Source: Actinomycetes bacterium
GTDB lineage: Bacteria; Actinomycetota; Acidimicrobiia; Acidimicrobiales; Microtrichaceae
Reading direction: 5' to 3'
Length of the DNA: 29,644 bases
Assembly: GCA_023434535.1 (NCBI GenBank)
Contig: JAEYSR010000026.1
Span: forward strand, 1 to 29,644
Under the pieces are notes generated by a model. The model saw only the letters and a program-made list of their open reading frames with translations, had not been told where the DNA came from and did no database searches. Below, piece after piece: positions 1-6,732 of this stretch. The position numbers were made by a program, and so were the translations under genes. The stretch's first letter is position 1; every line of letters starts with the position of its first letter.

Positions 1-927
1 GGCGACGAGCACGGTCACTCCGGCGTAGATCACCGTCGCCAGCCGGACCCCCTCCTCGATCGTCCCCACCGTCTGCTGCGTCGAGGCGGCCGCGGACGTG
101 AGGGCGTCGACCCGGACCGAGTCGGGAAGGGCCGACCGCAGCCGGCTGCGCAGCGTCTCCGGCCCGACGCCGGGCTCGGGGATGACCGTCACGCGGTCGA
201 CCCGGCCGACAGCGTCGAGCAGCTCGGGGGCGACCGCCGGGTCCAGGACCGCGTGCCCGTCCGCGAGAGCGACGGACACGCTCCCGCCGTCGAAGCCGGC
301 ACCGCCGGTCGGACCCGGGGTGGCGGCACCGGCGGACGCACCGTTCGACGCGGCACCCGACGCGGCAGTCGATCCCACCGGGGCGACCAGGCCGACGACG
401 GTCACGTCGCGCGTCCCGGTCGGCAGCTGCAACCGACCCGAGCCGCCCACCTGCTGGTTCGCGACCAGGAGCCCGCCGGCGTCGAGCGCCACCTCGTCGG
501 GCCCGCTCGGGGCCCGGCCCTCGACCACCGTCCACTGCTCGGGACGGAACGTCGACGACAGAACCACGCCCCGGAGCGTCTGCGGGCGGTCGACCGGGCC
601 CCGCCAGCCGACGTCGAACGCGACCGGCTGGTCGTAGGCGCCCTCTGCGGACGCCACGCCCTCCACGTCACGGATCCGCCCGAGGAGCTGGTCGTCGAGA
701 GCCGTCGCGGTCGCCAGACCCGATGTCTCGGCCGTGACGACGACGGTCCCCTCGGGCAGGGTGACGGCGGCCTGGGCCGAGTCGCTCGGGGCCAGGAGCC
801 GGCTCAGCTGCTCGGAGAAGCCGAACGCCCCGGTGGTGAACGCCACCGCCACGACGACGGTGGCGAAGACCATGAGCACCCGACCGGGCCGGGCGCGGAG
901 CTCGCGGCGCACGAGCGGGGCGGACAT
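1..927 (-). CDS. FtsX/MacB-type ABC transporter permease, 5' part only
   Basis: The reading frame is open from an ATG at 927 to the left edge, giving 309 codons without a stop, so this is the N-terminal part of a longer protein. It starts MSAPLVRRELRARPGR, then has one membrane segment at about residues 17-36 (VLMVFATVVVAVAFTTGAFGF). A long extracytoplasmic region of about 255 residues follows, with beta-rich stretches such as VTLPEGTVVVTAE, RDVTVVGLVAPVG and RVTVIPEPGVGPETLRSRL. A second membrane segment begins at the edge (ATVIYAGVTVLVA). One TM, a large periplasmic-type core and then further TMs is the MacB_PCD/FtsX plan of permeases that work with a LolD/MacB-type ATPase. No ATPase gene is visible. 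A TAGCCT box at 934-939 (minus strand) lies 6 nt before the ATG and fits a leaderless start. The gene is divergent from the lipoprotein at 1009. The substrate is unknown. Confidence 0.75.
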   Translation of the reverse strand, partial: MSAPLVRRELRARPGRVLMVFATVVVAVAFTTGAFGFSEQLSRLLAPSDSAQAAVTLPEGTVVVTAETSGLATATALDDQLLGRIRDVEGVASAEGAYDQPVAFDVGWRGPVDRPQTLRGVVLSSTFRPEQWTVVEGRAPSGPDEVALDAGGLLVANQQVGGSGRLQLPTGTRDVTVVGLVAPVGSTAASGAASNGASAGAATPGPTGGAGFDGGSVSVALADGHAVLDPAVAPELLDAVGRVDRVTVIPEPGVGPETLRSRLRSALPDSVRVDALTSAAASTQQTVGTIEEGVRLATVIYAGVTVLVA

Positions 928-968
928 CGACGAAGGCTAACGACGGCCGAGCGGCTGCGGACGTCGCC

Positions 969-996
969 CGGAGGAGGAGTTCTCGCTCCTCCTCCG
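969..996. repeat. Perfect 11-bp inverted repeat in a divergent promoter region
   Basis: Arms 969-979 (CGGAGGAGGAG) and 986-996 (CTCCTCCTCCG) are exactly complementary around a 6-nt spacer. The right arm directly abuts the candidate -10 box TAGCGT (997-1002) of the lipoprotein gene at 1009. If that start is leaderless, the repeat lies upstream of the transcript and is better read as a DNA operator than as an RNA hairpin. Confidence 0.6.
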
Positions 997-1002
997 TAGC
1001 GT
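997..1002 (+). promoter_or_regulatory. Candidate -10 box of the first cysteine-pair lipoprotein gene
   Basis: TAGCGT lies 6 nt before the ATG at 1009, so transcription would start at or next to the start codon. The same spacing recurs at most isolated genes in the window. No convincing -35 hexamer was identified. Confidence 0.5.
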
Positions 1003-1008
1003 GGTGGC

Positions 1009-1764
1009 ATGAGCAACTCAGTCGCAGGTTCCCGCCCTCGTCGCACCGGCTTCGTCCTGGTCGCGGTCCTCACCACGTTCGCGTTCGTCGCCGCCGCGTG
1101 CGGCGGGGACGACGACTCCGCCTCCAAGAGCTCCGACAAGAAGGAGACCACCACCACGACGGAGAAGGCCGACTCCGGCCGGGCGCTCGAGGTCGGCCAG
1201 ACCGTGCTCAGCTCCGACGAGATGGACACGATCGACTCCGACATGCAGACCTGCATCGGCGAGGCGATGATCGACGAGTACGGCGACGACGCCGAGTCGG
1301 TGGCCAAGAAGGCCTCGGGCGACGGCGCCGACCTCGACGAGGCCGAGACCAAGGTGGTGGTGGCAGCGGTCGACGAGTGCATCCCGGCGAAGGAGTTCTC
1401 CGACTTCTTCCTCGCCACCATCTACTCGGAGCTCGGCCTCGACGGCGCCACCGACCAGGAGATCGAGTGCTTCGCGTCGAACATCGACGGCAAGGTCGGC
1501 CAGTTCGTCGAGTCGCTCAACGAGGCCCCCGACGACGAACCGCCCGCGGCGATGATCTCGGCGCTCGACGAGTGCGTCTCGCCCGAGACGGTGCAGGTCG
1601 CGATCGAGGCCGGCCTCAGCGAGGTCGGCACGCTCTCCGACGCCCAGATCACCTGCATCGCCGAGGCCACCGCCCCGACCACCAGCTTCGGCAAGCTCGC
1701 CAGCGGCGACTCCACGCAGCTCGAGGCGGACATGCAGGCGGCGCTGGCCAGCTGCCCCGCCTGA
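1009..1764 (+). CDS. Secreted lipoprotein with three cysteine pairs (paralogue A)
   Basis: The 251-residue protein has a lipoprotein signal peptide: basic residues, a hydrophobic core VLVAVLTTFAFVAAA, and lipidation Cys31. A disordered Ser/Lys/Thr/Asp linker covers about residues 32-65. The mature domain is acidic and helical and contains six further cysteines in three pairs, 82/124, 154/189 and 216/249. Each pair brackets a repeat that begins like C-I-x-E and ends like D-E-C. This suggests three disulphide-stapled helical hairpins outside the membrane. I do not recognise a named family. The next gene is a paralogue of exactly the same length and cysteine plan, so the pair arose by tandem duplication. 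The ATG is supported by the signal peptide and by TAGCGT 6 nt upstream. A strong hairpin follows the stop codon, so the two copies may be transcribed separately. Confidence 0.85.
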   Translation: MSNSVAGSRPRRTGFVLVAVLTTFAFVAAACGGDDDSASKSSDKKETTTTTEKADSGRALEVGQTVLSSDEMDTIDSDMQTCIGEAMIDEYGDDAESVAKKASGDGADLDEAETKVVVAAVDECIPAKEFSDFFLATIYSELGLDGATDQEIECFASNIDGKVGQFVESLNEAPDDEPPAAMISALDECVSPETVQVAIEAGLSEVGTLSDAQITCIAEATAPTTSFGKLASGDSTQLEADMQAALASCPA

Positions 1765-1770
1765 GCGCGA

Positions 1771-1800
1771 CCGCCGGTCGGCCCTCGAGCCGACCGGCGG
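1771..1800 (+). terminator. 12-bp perfect hairpin after lipoprotein A
   Basis: Arms 1771-1782 (CCGCCGGTCGGC) and 1789-1800 (GCCGACCGGCGG) are exact reverse complements around a 6-nt loop, starting 6 nt after the TGA of the lipoprotein gene. No T-run follows, which is common for actinobacterial terminators. Confidence 0.65.
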
Positions 1801-1870
1801 TCCGACAGGCCGACCCGGGGGCACGGCCGGACCCCCCCCGGACAACGGCACCGGCGGAACGGCCCGCCCG

Positions 1871-1876
1871 TAGAGT
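1871..1876 (+). promoter_or_regulatory. Candidate -10 box of the second cysteine-pair lipoprotein gene
   Basis: TAGAGT lies 7 nt before the ATG at 1884 and downstream of the hairpin that closes the preceding gene. This gives the second paralogue its own likely leaderless promoter. Confidence 0.5.
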
Positions 1877-1883
1877 GGGAGCC

Positions 1884-2639
1884 ATGCAGAGCCGCAACTC
1901 CCTCTCCCGCACGAGCTCCGTGCTCCTCGCCGTCCTCGCGACCTTCGCGTTCGTCGCCGCCGCGTGCGGCGGCGGCGACGAGACCGTCTCGAAGAGCTCC
2001 GAGGAGCGGGAGACCACGACGACGGAGGACGCGGACCCGGGGATCGCCTCGGGCATCCTCGACCGGGCCACGAGCGGCGCGGGCTTCGACTCGGACGAGT
2101 TCGACTCCGACGTCGAGGAGTGCATCGGCGAGTCGGTGATCGACTCCGTCGGCGAGTCGGGCGCCGAGGACATGATGTCCGCGGACCCCGCCGACTACTC
2201 CTCGGAGCAGGTCGACGCCCTCGTCCAGGCCTTCAACGACTGCGTCCCCGGCTCGGCGATGGCGCCGAGCCTGGTGTCGTCGTTCTACGAGGGCATGGGC
2301 GCCACCGAGCCGTCGGACCCGACGATGGTCGACTGCGTCGCCGACGAGATCGACGGCCGCACCGGCGAGCTCGTCGGCGAGGGCCTGGCGGTCGAGGCCA
2401 CCGACGCCTTCCCCGAGCTCACGCTGCAGGTCATGGACAAGTGCATGCCGCCGGAGGACCTGACCGCCCTCCTGACCGACGCCTTCGCCTCGTCGGGGCT
2501 GACCGAGACCCAGGCCAGCTGCGTCGCCGCAGCGCTCGAGGGCCAGATCAGCGTCACCGAGCTGGCCGAGGCCGGCATGGGCACCGGCTCCCCCGAGCTC
2601 GAGGCGAAGGTCCAGGCCGCGGCCGCCGGCTGCCAGTGA
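1884..2639 (+). CDS. Secreted lipoprotein with three cysteine pairs (paralogue B)
   Basis: This 251-residue protein is a tandem paralogue of the gene ending at 1764. The signal peptide is almost the same (LLAVLATFAFVAAAC, lipidation Cys28), followed by a similar linker (SKSSEERETTTTEDADPG). The three cysteine pairs fall at 80/120, 151/187 and 213/250, with shared sequence around them (ECIGES-VID, DCV, DEIDG, GCQ). Outside these positions the two proteins have diverged strongly, so the duplication is not recent or the copies are under different selection. The open frame extends further upstream, but the ATG at 1884 is the only start that gives a signal peptide at the N-terminus, and TAGAGT sits 7 nt before it. 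The gene is convergent with ilvN, 18 bp away. The function is unknown. Confidence 0.85.
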   Translation: MQSRNSLSRTSSVLLAVLATFAFVAAACGGGDETVSKSSEERETTTTEDADPGIASGILDRATSGAGFDSDEFDSDVEECIGESVIDSVGESGAEDMMSADPADYSSEQVDALVQAFNDCVPGSAMAPSLVSSFYEGMGATEPSDPTMVDCVADEIDGRTGELVGEGLAVEATDAFPELTLQVMDKCMPPEDLTALLTDAFASSGLTETQASCVAAALEGQISVTELAEAGMGTGSPELEAKVQAAAAGCQ

Positions 2640-2657
2640 CGGCCGCCGGCAGGCCGA

Positions 2658-3179
2658 CTACTGGGCGTGCTCCAGGCGCGCCAGCGCCACGCGGCCCGTC
2701 CGCTGCAGATCGATGATGCCGTAGGGCCGGAGGAGCTCCTCCAGGTCGTCGAGGCGACCCGGGTGCTCGTCGAGGCTCAGCGTGAGCTCGTCGTGACCGA
2801 CGTCGAGCACACGCCCGCCGTAGAGCTCGACCAGCTCGATCACCTGGCTGCGGACGTCGGGCGTCGCCTTCACGGTGCAGAGCAGGAGCTCGCGCTCGAC
2901 GGAGTCCTGCGGGCTGAGCTCGCTGATCTTGATGACGTTGATCAGCTTGTTGAGCTGCTTCACGATCTGCTCGAGCGGCGCCTTGTCCACGTCGACCACG
3001 ATCGTGATCCGACTGAAGCGCTCGTCGTCGGTCGGCGCGACCGCGAGCGAGTAGATGTTGTAGCCACGTCGGGCGAAGAGGTTCGACACCCGGGCCAGCA
3101 CGCCGGCGCGGTTCTCGACCAGGACCGACAGGACGTGGTGGCGCGGCGGCGCCGAGGTGGCGGGCGGCGTGGCGGTCAT
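2658..3179 (-). CDS. ilvN: Acetolactate synthase small (regulatory) subunit
   Basis: The 173-residue protein has an N-terminal ACT domain (HVLSVLVENRAGVLARVSNLF, with RRGYNIYSLAV) at about residues 15-90. A C-terminal ACT-like regulatory domain follows (ELLLCTVKA, then VIELVELYGGRVLDVG and DDLEELLRPYGIIDLQRTG). This is the usual length and layout of IlvN/IlvH. It binds the catalytic subunit IlvB, raises its activity and gives feedback inhibition by valine (family knowledge). The start codon overlaps the ilvB stop by 4 bp (ATGA), which fixes the start and shows translational coupling. The long upstream extension of this frame lies inside ilvB and is not coding. Expression should depend on the attenuator upstream of ilvB. 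Confidence 0.96.
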   Translation of the reverse strand: MTATPPATSAPPRHHVLSVLVENRAGVLARVSNLFARRGYNIYSLAVAPTDDERFSRITIVVDVDKAPLEQIVKQLNKLINVIKISELSPQDSVERELLLCTVKATPDVRSQVIELVELYGGRVLDVGHDELTLSLDEHPGRLDDLEELLRPYGIIDLQRTGRVALARLEHAQ

Positions 3180-4936
3180 CGTCCCCCCTCCCCGAGCGAC
3201 GGGTCGACGACGATCTCGTCGTTGCTGAGGCCGGCGGGGACCATCGGGAACACCTTCTCGGAGCTGTCGGTTCGGAACTCGAGCACCACCGGCCGGTCGT
3301 CGATCTCGTTGGCCTTGTCGATGGCCGGACCGACCTCCTCGGGTGACTCGACGCGCATCGCCACGCAGCCCATGGCCTCGGACCACTTGACGTAGTCGGG
3401 CAGGTCGGGCGACAGGTACACCTCGGAGTAGCGCTCCTCGTAGAACATCTCCTGCCACTGGCGCACCATGCCGAGGTAGGCGTTGTTGAGGATCGCGATC
3501 TTCACGGGGATGCGCTCGGTGGCGGCGGTGACCAGCTCCTGGGCGGTCATCTGGAAGCACCCGTCGCCGTCGACGGCCCAGACCATGCGGTCGGGTCGAC
3601 CGACCTTGGCGCCGATCGCCGCCGGCACCGAGAAGCCCATGGTGCCGGCGCCGCCGGAGTTGATCCAGGTGTAGGGGTGGTTGAAGTGCCAGTACTGGCT
3701 GGTCCACATCTGGTGCTGCCCGACGCCGCTGGCCACGATGCAGTCCTCGGGAGCCCGGTCCCGCAGCTCCTCCAGCACGTACTGCGGCTTGAGGAGCCCG
3801 CCGTCGTCGGACCGCTCGTAGACCAGGGGGAAGCGCTCCTGCCAACCCGAGATCGTCTGCTTCCACGGAAGCCGGTCGGGCTGGTGGGCCATCACGTCGC
3901 CGTCGGTGCGCTGGCGGAGGACCCGGACCAGCTCCTCGATCACCAGGCGGCAGTCCCCGACGATCGGCACCTCGGGGCGACGGACCTTCCCGAGCTCCGC
4001 CGGGTCGATGTCGACGTGGATGACCTTGGCGTCGGGGGCGAAGGCGTCGACCTTGCCGGTGACCCGGTCGTCGAAGCGGCTGCCCAGCGCGATCAGCAGG
4101 TCGGATCGCTGCAGCGCGGTGACCGCCGTGTAGTTGCCGTGCATCCCGGGCATCCCGAGGCACAGCGGATGGTCGTCGGGGAAGGCGCCACGGGCCATGA
4201 GAGTCGTGACGACGGGGATGTCGGTCAGCTCCGCCAGCTCCCGGAGCGCCTCGGCGGCCCGGGCCTTGAGGATGCCGCCGCCCGCGTAGATGACCGGTCG
4301 ACGGGCCGACAGGATGAGCTCGACCGCCTCCTTGACCTTCTTGGGGTGGCCCTTGGTAGTCGGCTTGTAGCCCGGCAGGCTGGAGGCGACGTCGGCGTCC
4401 GACGGCCAGTACCAGTCCATGGCGGACGCCGGGTTCTTGGGGTCGACGATGTCCTTGGGGATGTCGACGAGCACCGGACCGGGGCGGCCGGTCGTCGCGA
4501 TGTGGAAGGCCTGTCGGATGGCCAGGGGGATGTCCTCGGGACGGGTCACCAGCTCGTTGTGCTTGGTGATCGACCGGGTGATGCCGACGATGTCGCACTC
4601 CTGGAACGCGTCGGTCCCGATCGCGGGCCGGGGCACCTGGCCGGTGATGACCACCATCGGGACCGAGTCCATGAAGGCGTCGCAGATGGGCGTCACGATG
4701 TTGGTCGCGCCGGGACCGGAGGTCACCATGGCCACGCCGGGGCGCCCCGTGGCATGCGCATACCCCTCGGCCATGTGGCCGGCGCCCTGCTCGTGGCGCA
4801 CGAGGACGTGGCGGATCGGGCTGTCGAGGATCGGGTCGTACACCGGCAGGATGGCCCCGCCGGGCAGGCCGAAGATGACCTCGACGCCCTCGAGCTCGAG
4901 GGACTTGATCAGGGCGGAGCCGCCGTTGGTGTTCAT
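3176..4936 (-). CDS. ilvB: Acetolactate synthase large (catalytic) subunit
   Basis: The 586-residue ThDP-dependent enzyme joins two pyruvates to acetolactate, or pyruvate and 2-oxobutyrate to acetohydroxybutyrate, the first committed step of valine/leucine and isoleucine synthesis. It has the three expected domains. The N-terminal domain has IFGLPGGAILPVYD and the catalytic glutamate in VRHEQGAGHMAEGYA (E49). The middle FAD-type domain includes PVIYAGGGI and ALGSRFDDRVTG. The C-terminal ThDP domain has GDG at 457-459 and NN at 484-485, the metal/ThDP motif. Length is normal. The ATG at 4936 is followed by the conserved N-terminus (GGSALIKSLELEGVEVIFG). The gene is preceded by about 255 nt of leader carrying a leader peptide and attenuator hairpins, and overlaps ilvN by 4 bp. 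ilvC is not in this window. Confidence 0.97.
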   Translation of the reverse strand: MNTNGGSALIKSLELEGVEVIFGLPGGAILPVYDPILDSPIRHVLVRHEQGAGHMAEGYAHATGRPGVAMVTSGPGATNIVTPICDAFMDSVPMVVITGQVPRPAIGTDAFQECDIVGITRSITKHNELVTRPEDIPLAIRQAFHIATTGRPGPVLVDIPKDIVDPKNPASAMDWYWPSDADVASSLPGYKPTTKGHPKKVKEAVELILSARRPVIYAGGGILKARAAEALRELAELTDIPVVTTLMARGAFPDDHPLCLGMPGMHGNYTAVTALQRSDLLIALGSRFDDRVTGKVDAFAPDAKVIHVDIDPAELGKVRRPEVPIVGDCRLVIEELVRVLRQRTDGDVMAHQPDRLPWKQTISGWQERFPLVYERSDDGGLLKPQYVLEELRDRAPEDCIVASGVGQHQMWTSQYWHFNHPYTWINSGGAGTMGFSVPAAIGAKVGRPDRMVWAVDGDGCFQMTAQELVTAATERIPVKIAILNNAYLGMVRQWQEMFYEERYSEVYLSPDLPDYVKWSEAMGCVAMRVESPEEVGPAIDKANEIDDRPVVLEFRTDSSEKVFPMVPAGLSNDEIVVDPSLGEGGR

Positions 4937-5072
4937 GCTGCTGTGCCGTTCGTGCTGCGGGCGTCCATGGTGCGGTTCATCTGTCGGTTCCTGCCTGTCG
5001 GATGGTCGGGCGTTCGAGCGACCGGCCCCGGAGGCGGGCTGCCATCGTGACGAGCGCCTCCGGAAAACCGGA

Positions 5073-5096
5073 ACGACCTCCCGTCCGGGAGGTCGT
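5073..5096 (-). terminator. Attenuator terminator in the ilvBN leader
   Basis: Read on the minus strand, this is a perfect 10-bp stem (ACGACCTCCC / GGGAGGTCGT) with a 4-nt loop, followed by TCCGGTTTT. It sits about 35 nt after the leader-peptide stop and about 135 nt before ilvB. Position, stem strength and trailing T-run match a Rho-independent attenuator. Confidence 0.8.
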
Positions 5097-5098
5097 GT

Positions 5099-5130
5099 GG
5101 CGCACGCGCGGCTGAGTCCGGTCGTGCGCC
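5099..5130 (-). promoter_or_regulatory. Pause or anti-terminator hairpin of the ilvBN leader
   Basis: Arms 5099-5106 and 5123-5130 are exact complements (8 bp), with a 16-nt loop. One arm ends on the first base of the leader-peptide stop codon (5130-5132), so a ribosome at the end of the peptide would disrupt it. It lies 2 nt from the terminator hairpin. I did not work out the alternative pairing in full. Confidence 0.6.
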
Positions 5131-5192
5131 TAGGCGGTTACCACCACGAGGAGGTTCGGCACGAGGGTGCGACGGGAGATCAGCGTGTGCAT
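5130..5192 (-). CDS. Branched-chain amino-acid leader peptide for ilvBN
   Basis: This small ORF encodes 20 residues (ATG at 5192, TAG at 5130-5132). Nine of the 20 are Leu, Ile or Val, with a dense block L-V-P-N-L-L-V-V-V close to the stop. It lies directly upstream of ilvB on the same strand and is followed by two hairpins, the second a terminator. This is the layout of ribosome-mediated attenuation. When charged Val/Leu-tRNA is scarce the ribosome stalls in the V/L block and the terminator should not form; when supply is good transcription stops. A CAGACT box at 5201-5206 (minus strand) 8 nt before the ATG suggests that the transcript begins at the leader start codon. No Shine-Dalgarno sequence is visible. 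Leaders of this kind are known for ilvB operons in actinobacteria. Confidence 0.82.
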   Translation of the reverse strand: MHTLISRRTLVPNLLVVVTA

Positions 5193-5200
5193 CGTCGGCC

Positions 5201-5206
5201 AGTCTG
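5201..5206 (-). promoter_or_regulatory. Candidate -10 box of the ilv leader transcript
   Basis: CAGACT on the minus strand ends 8 nt before the leader-peptide ATG at 5192. It is of the (T/C)ANNNT type seen at other gene starts in this window. Confidence 0.4.
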
Positions 5207-5283
5207 CCGCGGGACGGGACCGTCCGCCAACCCCCTTCGGAGTCGTCCGACGCCGACGCGGCGCTCGCCGTCACGACGGGACG

Positions 5284-5793
5284 TCAGCCCGAGCAGGTCC
5301 CCGTGATCGTCAGGTCCTCGGGGCCCGGAGCGTTGTCGCCGTCGGCCACCGACATGATCCCCGTGACCTGGAAGGTGCCGTCCTGCTCGACGACGACCGA
5401 CCGGGCCGCGCCCTCGCGGTCCTCCGAGCTGCCCCGGTACACCGCGCTGCCCGCTCCGTCCGTCGCGGTGACCGTGAGGGTGTTGCCCTCGCTGTCCTGG
5501 GCGGTGAGCGACAGCTGACCCGCCGCCTCGCTGGTGCAGGAGTCCTGGGTCAGCTCGACGCGGTCGCCGCCGATCGTGAGGACGACCGCGGCGTCGCCGC
5601 CGGCGGCCTCGCCGGGGTCCAGGGTGGTGGACGTGGCGCCGTCCACCGTGGTGGACGACGCCGTGGTCGACGACGCAGCGGCGTCGTCGCCGCTGTCGTC
5701 GCCGCATGCGACGGCGAGGCCGACCATCGAGACGAGGACCGCCACGACGGCGATCGGACGGACGACGGCTCGGTTCAGGCTCTGTCGGTGCAC
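5284..5793 (-). CDS. Small lipoprotein, function unknown
   Basis: With a GTG start at 5793 the protein has 169 residues. A signal peptide (VVRPIAVVAVLVSMVGLAVA) ends at Cys30. A Ser/Thr/Asp-rich linker (DDAAASSTTASSTTVDGATSTT) follows, then a compact beta-rich domain of about 110 residues (AVVLTIGGDRVELTQDSC, QLSLTAQDSEGNTLTVTATDG, RSVVVEQDGTFQVTGIM, LTITGTC). Cysteines in DSCTSE and GTCSG could form a disulphide. The domain resembles the small beta-sandwich lipoproteins (LpqH-like) of actinobacteria, but this is shape only, not a firm assignment. The longer upstream frame runs through the neighbouring gene and is rejected. TAGCGT lies 7 nt before the GTG and supports this start. It follows another small lipoprotein gene by 38 bp on the same strand. 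Confidence 0.78.
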   Translation of the reverse strand: MHRQSLNRAVVRPIAVVAVLVSMVGLAVACGDDSGDDAAASSTTASSTTVDGATSTTLDPGEAAGGDAAVVLTIGGDRVELTQDSCTSEAAGQLSLTAQDSEGNTLTVTATDGAGSAVYRGSSEDREGAARSVVVEQDGTFQVTGIMSVADGDNAPGPEDLTITGTCSG

Positions 5794-5831
5794 GGGCGCG
5801 ACGCTATCGGCCCGGACCGCCGGGCGGACGG

Positions 5832-6035
5832 TCAGGGCGCCGGGACCGGAGCCGGATCCGACGGTCCCAGCGGGAAGGGGCACACGCCGCCGTTGGCGTC
5901 GCAGAGCGCCTTGTAGATCACGAAGAAGATGAAGTTGCCGACGTTCTGGTTCTCCGACGGCTCGGCGCTGCAGCCGACCCCGAACGACGCCACCAACGCG
6001 GTCACCACAGCAGCCGCGACGAGTCTGACCTTCAT
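5832..6035 (-). CDS. Very small lipoprotein (67 residues)
   Basis: The protein starts MKVRLVAAAVVTALVASFGVGC, a short lipoprotein signal peptide with lipidation Cys22. The mature part is only about 45 residues (SAEPSENQNVGNFIFFVIYKALCDANGGVCPFPLGP and a Pro/Ala tail). It contains two cysteines, in ALCDANG and GVCPFP, likely one disulphide, and a hydrophobic patch NFIFFVIYKAL. A purine-rich GGGAGGG about 6 nt before the ATG is a clear ribosome-binding site, unlike most neighbours. It lies upstream of, and probably is co-transcribed with, the 169-residue lipoprotein. I do not recognise a family. Confidence 0.65.
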   Translation of the reverse strand: MKVRLVAAAVVTALVASFGVGCSAEPSENQNVGNFIFFVIYKALCDANGGVCPFPLGPSDPAPVPAP

Positions 6036-6082
6036 GTTCGCCCTCCCGGTGGCCGTCCCCCGACGACCAGGGAGTCAGCATG

Positions 6083-6622
6083 TCACGTCGCCGGGCGCTC
6101 CCGCACGGATCCGTCGATCAGGGGCAGGACCAACGCGAGCGAGTCGGCGACGAACTCCTCGGTCCGCACCATCTCGGTGAGCTCCGCGATCGTCACCCAG
6201 CGGGCCTCGACGACCTCGCCGTCGTCGAAGGAGACGGGCCCGTCCCAGGTGGCGCTCCAGACCCGGGCCAGCTCCGACACGTCGCGGTCGTCGTAGGCCA
6301 CCGGTCCGTCGACCAGGGGTTCCAGGACGGCGCCGGTGACGCCCAGCTCCTCGGCCAGCTCGCGGACGGCCGAGAGGTCCCAGTCCTCCCCCGCCTGGAC
6401 GACGCCGCCGGCGGCCAGGTCCCAGCGGTCCGGCCACATGTCCTTGTGGGGGCTGCGCCGGTGGACGAGCACCCGGCCGTCGGGATCGCGGAGCACAACG
6501 AACGTGCACCGGTGCCGCAGCCGGCCCGACCGCATCTCGGCGCGGGTCACGGTCCCGACGACCTCTCCGTCGTCGCCGAGGACCTCCACCATCTCGCGCT
6601 CCGTCATGCGCCCGTCGTCCAT
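6083..6622 (-). CDS. Nudix hydrolase
   Basis: The 179-residue protein has a complete Nudix box at about residues 73-95: G-VVQAG-E-(7)-RELAEELGV, matching G-x5-E-x7-R-E-U-x-E-E-x-G-U, so the Mg-binding glutamates are present. Upstream are VEVLGDDGEVVGTVTRAEMR and CTFVVLRDPDGRVLVHRRSPHKDMWPDRWDLAAGG. This arrangement is typical of the YfcD/IPP-isomerase-like branch of Nudix proteins. It should hydrolyse a nucleoside-diphosphate-linked or similar substrate in the cytoplasm; the substrate cannot be told from sequence. The start is uncertain. ATG at 6622 and ATG at 6607 (MTEREM) are both reasonable, and an ATG at 6742 would overlap the divergent lipoprotein gene, so I reject it. Confidence 0.88.
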   Translation of the reverse strand: MDDGRMTEREMVEVLGDDGEVVGTVTRAEMRSGRLRHRCTFVVLRDPDGRVLVHRRSPHKDMWPDRWDLAAGGVVQAGEDWDLSAVRELAEELGVTGAVLEPLVDGPVAYDDRDVSELARVWSATWDGPVSFDDGEVVEARWVTIAELTEMVRTEEFVADSLALVLPLIDGSVRERPAT

Positions 6623-6732
6623 GCCCCCATGGTCGCCCACCACGCCGCCGGCCGGCGCGATCCACCGCGCCGCGGCCTTGCTCACGTCGCCGCATCGCTC
6701 AAGTGGACGGCGGATCGACCGATCCTGAGCAG

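Noticed and set aside
98..999. Two long plus-strand frames across the left end
   Set aside because: They are low-complexity Arg/Pro/Gly-rich translations of the strand opposite the ABC permease gene, which has a clear TM-core-TM layout.
2640..2657. Terminator between lipoprotein B and ilvN
   Set aside because: GCCGCCGGC occurs on both sides of the stop codon, but mostly as a direct repeat; I could not draw a good stem.
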